NCBI GenBank assembly: GCA_049320945.1
Contig: JBMOQT010000202.1
Span: forward strand, 1-6,455
Direction of reading: 5' to 3'
Source of the DNA: DYIB01 sp049320945
Lineage (GTDB): Bacteria; Pseudomonadota; Gammaproteobacteria; Burkholderiales; Rhodocyclaceae
DNA length: 6,455 nt
Of the stretch, positions 4,707 to 6,455 are shown piece by piece. The translations under genes were made by a program, and so were the position numbers. Below the pieces are notes generated by a model. That model had not been told where the DNA came from, searched no databases, and worked only from the letters and a program-made list of their open reading frames with translations. Position 1 is the first letter of the stretch, and every line of letters begins with the position of its first letter.

Positions 4707-4754
4707 GCGGGTGCCCGTCATGTGCAAATGAGGGCACCTGCTTTGCGCTTTTTT
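4707..4754 (+). terminator. Imperfect intrinsic terminator in the convergent gap
   Basis: GCGGGTGCCC (4707-4716) pairs with GGGCACCTGC (4732-4741), including one G-U. After a bulged G, TCAT/ATGA continues the stem around a 6-nt loop. TTT follows directly, then GCGC and six T (4749-4754). The orientation would stop plus-strand transcription from the CusF-like gene just before it enters the convergent storage-protein gene, whose stop codon begins at 4756 and ends at 4754. Confidence 0.6.
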
Positions 4755-5131
4755 CAATGGGCTGCGGCCCCCATTCCCTGGCCGGTGCCCTTGGCGGGCC
4801 GGGCTGAGGCCATGCGCCGGCACTCGTCGGCGCAGCGGCGGCAGGCCTGGGCGCACGTCTGGCAGTGGCTCATCGGGTGACGCGCACACTCCTCGCCGCA
4901 GGTCTCGCACACCCGGGCGCACAACTCGCAGATCGCCCCCGCCAGCTCGCTGCCCCGCGCCATGTAGGCGGCGGCCAGGCGGCAGATCTGGGCGCAGTCC
5001 ATGTCGAGCCGGATGCAGCGCGCCAGGGCCTTGACGTCCTGTTCCTGCAGGCAGGACACGGCGCAATGGTCGCAGGCATCGGCACAGGCGTAGCAGGCGT
5101 CAATGCAGGATTGGAATTGCTCGTGGGCCAT
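4754..5131 (-). CDS. Four-helix-bundle copper-storage protein (Csp3/DUF326 type)
   Basis: This 125-residue protein contains 19 cysteines. They are spaced as in DUF326/Csp proteins: CX3CX2CX3CX2CX3C at residues 9-27 (helix 1), Cys39, 46 and 50 (helix 2), Cys68, 71, 75, 78 and 82 (helix 3), and Cys90, 93, 97, 100 and 104 (helix 4). A flexible Gly/Ala tail follows. In characterised Csps these Cys line the core of a four-helix bundle and bind many Cu(I) ions. The absence of a signal peptide indicates the cytosolic Csp3 type rather than exported Csp1. The start at 5131 follows AAAGGAG (5138-5144) with 6 nt spacing; a longer reading to 5194 lacks this site. It lies 138 nt downstream of the diguanylate cyclase on the same strand and converges with the CusF-like gene. 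Confidence 0.93.
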   Translation of the reverse strand: MAHEQFQSCIDACYACADACDHCAVSCLQEQDVKALARCIRLDMDCAQICRLAAAYMARGSELAGAICELCARVCETCGEECARHPMSHCQTCAQACRRCADECRRMASARPAKGTGQGMGAAAH

Positions 5132-5235
5132 GTCGGTCTCCTTTCGCTGTCCAGGAGCACGACGACATGCAAGAAACGGTCCGCGTGCGCCCATGCGGCA
5201 TCTCGCGGGGAACGCAGGTGATACCGGCGCCGGGA

Positions 5236-5260
5236 GCGGGAAAACCTGCAGTCTTCCCGC
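5236..5260 (-). terminator. Short hairpin after the diguanylate cyclase gene
   Basis: GCGGGAA (5236-5242) and TTCCCGC (5254-5260) form a 7-bp stem with an 11-nt loop, 10 nt past the cyclase stop on the minus strand. There is no U-tract on that strand, so termination would be weak or Rho-dependent. The rest of the 5132-5269 gap shows no convincing promoter or copper-regulator dyad for the storage-protein gene. Confidence 0.3.
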
Positions 5261-5269
5261 AGATTGTGA

Positions 5270-6455
5270 CTAGACGGCGGCTGCGGCCACGTCCCGATCG
5301 TCATCCCGCACGAAAGTGTTCTTCCCCCGGCGCTTGGCCTCGTACAAGGCAGTATCGGCGCGCTTTACGGTGTCCTGGATCGACTGCCCGCCCTCCTCCG
5401 GGTGGAAGAAAGCGATGCCGATGCTGCAGCCGATCTCGACCCGGTCAGCGTCGATCCTGATCGGCTCGCGGAACGCGGCGAGCACGCGCCGCGCCACCAG
5501 CTCGGCCTCTGCATCCGGCCTGGCGCCCATTTCCATGACCACCACGAACTCGTCGCCGCCGATGCGTGCCACGGTGTCCACGCTGCGCGTGCAGCGGGCG
5601 ATCATGTGCGCCGCCTGCTTCAGCACCTGGTCGCCGGCATCGTGCCCAAGGAGGTCGTTGACCTTCTTGAAGCCGTCCAGGTCGATGGCCATGAGCGCCA
5701 GGATGGTGCCGCGGCGCCGCGCCCCCAGCACCGCCTGCTCCATGCGGTCCTGCAACAGGCGCCGGTTGGGCAGGCCGGTGAGGACGTCATGGTTGGCCAG
5801 GTACTCGGTCTGGCGCCGGCTGGCCCGCAGCTCGGCCATGGTTTTCTCTTCGCGCCCGGCGGCGGCGAAGGCCAGGTAGCAGAAGACCCCGAGCGCCGCC
5901 CAGGCCAGCACCAGCAGACCCGTGTAGCGCACGAGGCGCGCGTCCCAACCGGCGACGATGGATGCCGTGTCGATGCCGCGCGTCACCACCGCCGGCCAGT
6001 GGGACAGCTTGCGGTAGGCGATGAGCCGCTCCTTGCCGTCGATCAGCGTGCGCACCACGAACACGCCGCTCGGCGCGCGAGGCAGATGGTGAGTGATCAG
6101 GGGACCCTGGGCGATCGACAACCGTTCGCTCTGGGGCGGCAGGGGATGGCGCGCCAGCAGCTCGCCGTCCGTGCGGAACAGGGCGGCGATCGAGTCGTCC
6201 TTGTAGCCGGCGAAGAGCCGGCTGAAGTACTCCACATTCACCGCCACGACGACAATGCCGCGGAACCGGCCGCCGGGGCCGTCGATGCGCCGGCTCACGG
6301 TGAATATGGCCTTGTTGGACCGGCGGCCGATGACTATGGGGCCGAGAAACACCTGCTCGCCCCTCTGGTGCGCCTGGAAGTAGGCGCGGTCCGCCACGTT
6401 GAAGTCCGGCGGTCGGCGATGGCGCGAATGCAGATGCAGGGCGCCGGCGGCATCG
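5270..6455 (-). CDS. Membrane diguanylate cyclase, dCache sensor plus GGDEF (5' partial)
   Basis: The frame is open to the window edge (395 codons visible), so the true start and first membrane segment lie outside. In order from the edge: a dCache/PDC-type extracytoplasmic sensor with ADRAYFQAHQRGE (nt about 6359-6397), VIGRRSNKAIFTVSRRI and GIVVVAVNVEYFSRLF; a membrane segment YTGLLVLAWAALGVFCYLAF (about nt 5860-5925); then a GGDEF domain starting NHDVLTGLPNRRLL. Catalytic IGGDEF lies at 5546-5563. RSVD, five residues before GGDEF, matches the RxxD inhibitory I-site. DLDGFKKVND supplies the metal and substrate residues. Synthesis of c-di-GMP from two GTP with product inhibition is expected, controlled by a periplasmic signal. 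The sensor ligand is unknown. A GTG at 6397 is only an internal codon, not the start. Confidence 0.95.
   Translation of the reverse strand, partial: DAAGALHLHSRHRRPPDFNVADRAYFQAHQRGEQVFLGPIVIGRRSNKAIFTVSRRIDGPGGRFRGIVVVAVNVEYFSRLFAGYKDDSIAALFRTDGELLARHPLPPQSERLSIAQGPLITHHLPRAPSGVFVVRTLIDGKERLIAYRKLSHWPAVVTRGIDTASIVAGWDARLVRYTGLLVLAWAALGVFCYLAFAAAGREEKTMAELRASRRQTEYLANHDVLTGLPNRRLLQDRMEQAVLGARRRGTILALMAIDLDGFKKVNDLLGHDAGDQVLKQAAHMIARCTRSVDTVARIGGDEFVVVMEMGARPDAEAELVARRVLAAFREPIRIDADRVEIGCSIGIAFFHPEEGGQSIQDTVKRADTALYEAKRRGKNTFVRDDDRDVAAAAV

Noticed and set aside
5132..5194. Longer N-terminus for the Cys-rich storage protein starting at 5194.
   Set aside because: The extra residues (GARGPFLACRRAPGQRK...) are not family-like, and a strong AAAGGAG site sits right before the 5131 start.
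1..6455. tRNA, rRNA or an intact mobile element.
   Set aside because: No cloverleaf, rRNA core or paired IS ends were seen. The only mobile-element trace is the broken transposase at the left edge.

Overview
The window reads as high-GC proteobacterial DNA, most likely betaproteobacterial. That is an inference from GC-rich codon use, strong AGGAG-type ribosome sites and the protein families present; no taxonomic marker is in view. It looks like an accessory metal-handling neighbourhood, with copper the leading candidate, flanked on the left by insertion-sequence debris and on the right by a c-di-GMP signalling gene.

Left part (1-1170, + strand): a frameshifted, truncated IS110-type transposase remnant, followed by a chain of tiny ORFs joined by ATGA stop/start overlaps. 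The chain is a 21-residue ORF, a 73-residue Cys-rich GDCCVxC-type protein, and a 24-residue ORF that resembles the amputated start of a methyltransferase. A 14-bp tandem repeat and a DUF302 protein follow.

Centre (1170-3672, + strand): a 130-bp gap holds two inverted repeats that could pair in alternative ways. Then come four tightly packed genes: a small membrane SHOCT protein, a periplasmic cupredoxin with all four type-1 copper ligands, a LolA-fold exported protein, and a DMT/EamA transporter ending in a tail with 24 histidines in 66 residues. Spacing (TGATG overlap, 3-nt gap, gap of 10-16 nt) suggests one transcript.

Right part: a small exported protein built of near-identical 27-residue units carrying HPHD (3823-4140) is followed by a strong intrinsic terminator, then a CusF-type periplasmic Cu(I)-binding protein (4279-4614). 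These converge on a minus-strand four-helix-bundle copper-storage protein with 19 cysteines (Csp3/DUF326 type, 4754-5131). The convergent gap holds two hairpins and a widespread palindromic repeat. Upstream of the storage protein on the same strand is a membrane diguanylate cyclase (dCache-TM-GGDEF) whose 5' end lies outside the window.

Together the cupredoxin, CusF-like and Csp-like genes, the His-rich transporter and the HPHD repeat protein suggest metal binding in the periplasm, transport across the inner membrane, and storage in the cytosol. The least described parts are the SHOCT-cupredoxin-LolA-EamA operon and the HPHD repeat protein. The copper link is direct only for the cupredoxin, CusF-like and Csp families; for the rest it is inferred from neighbours.
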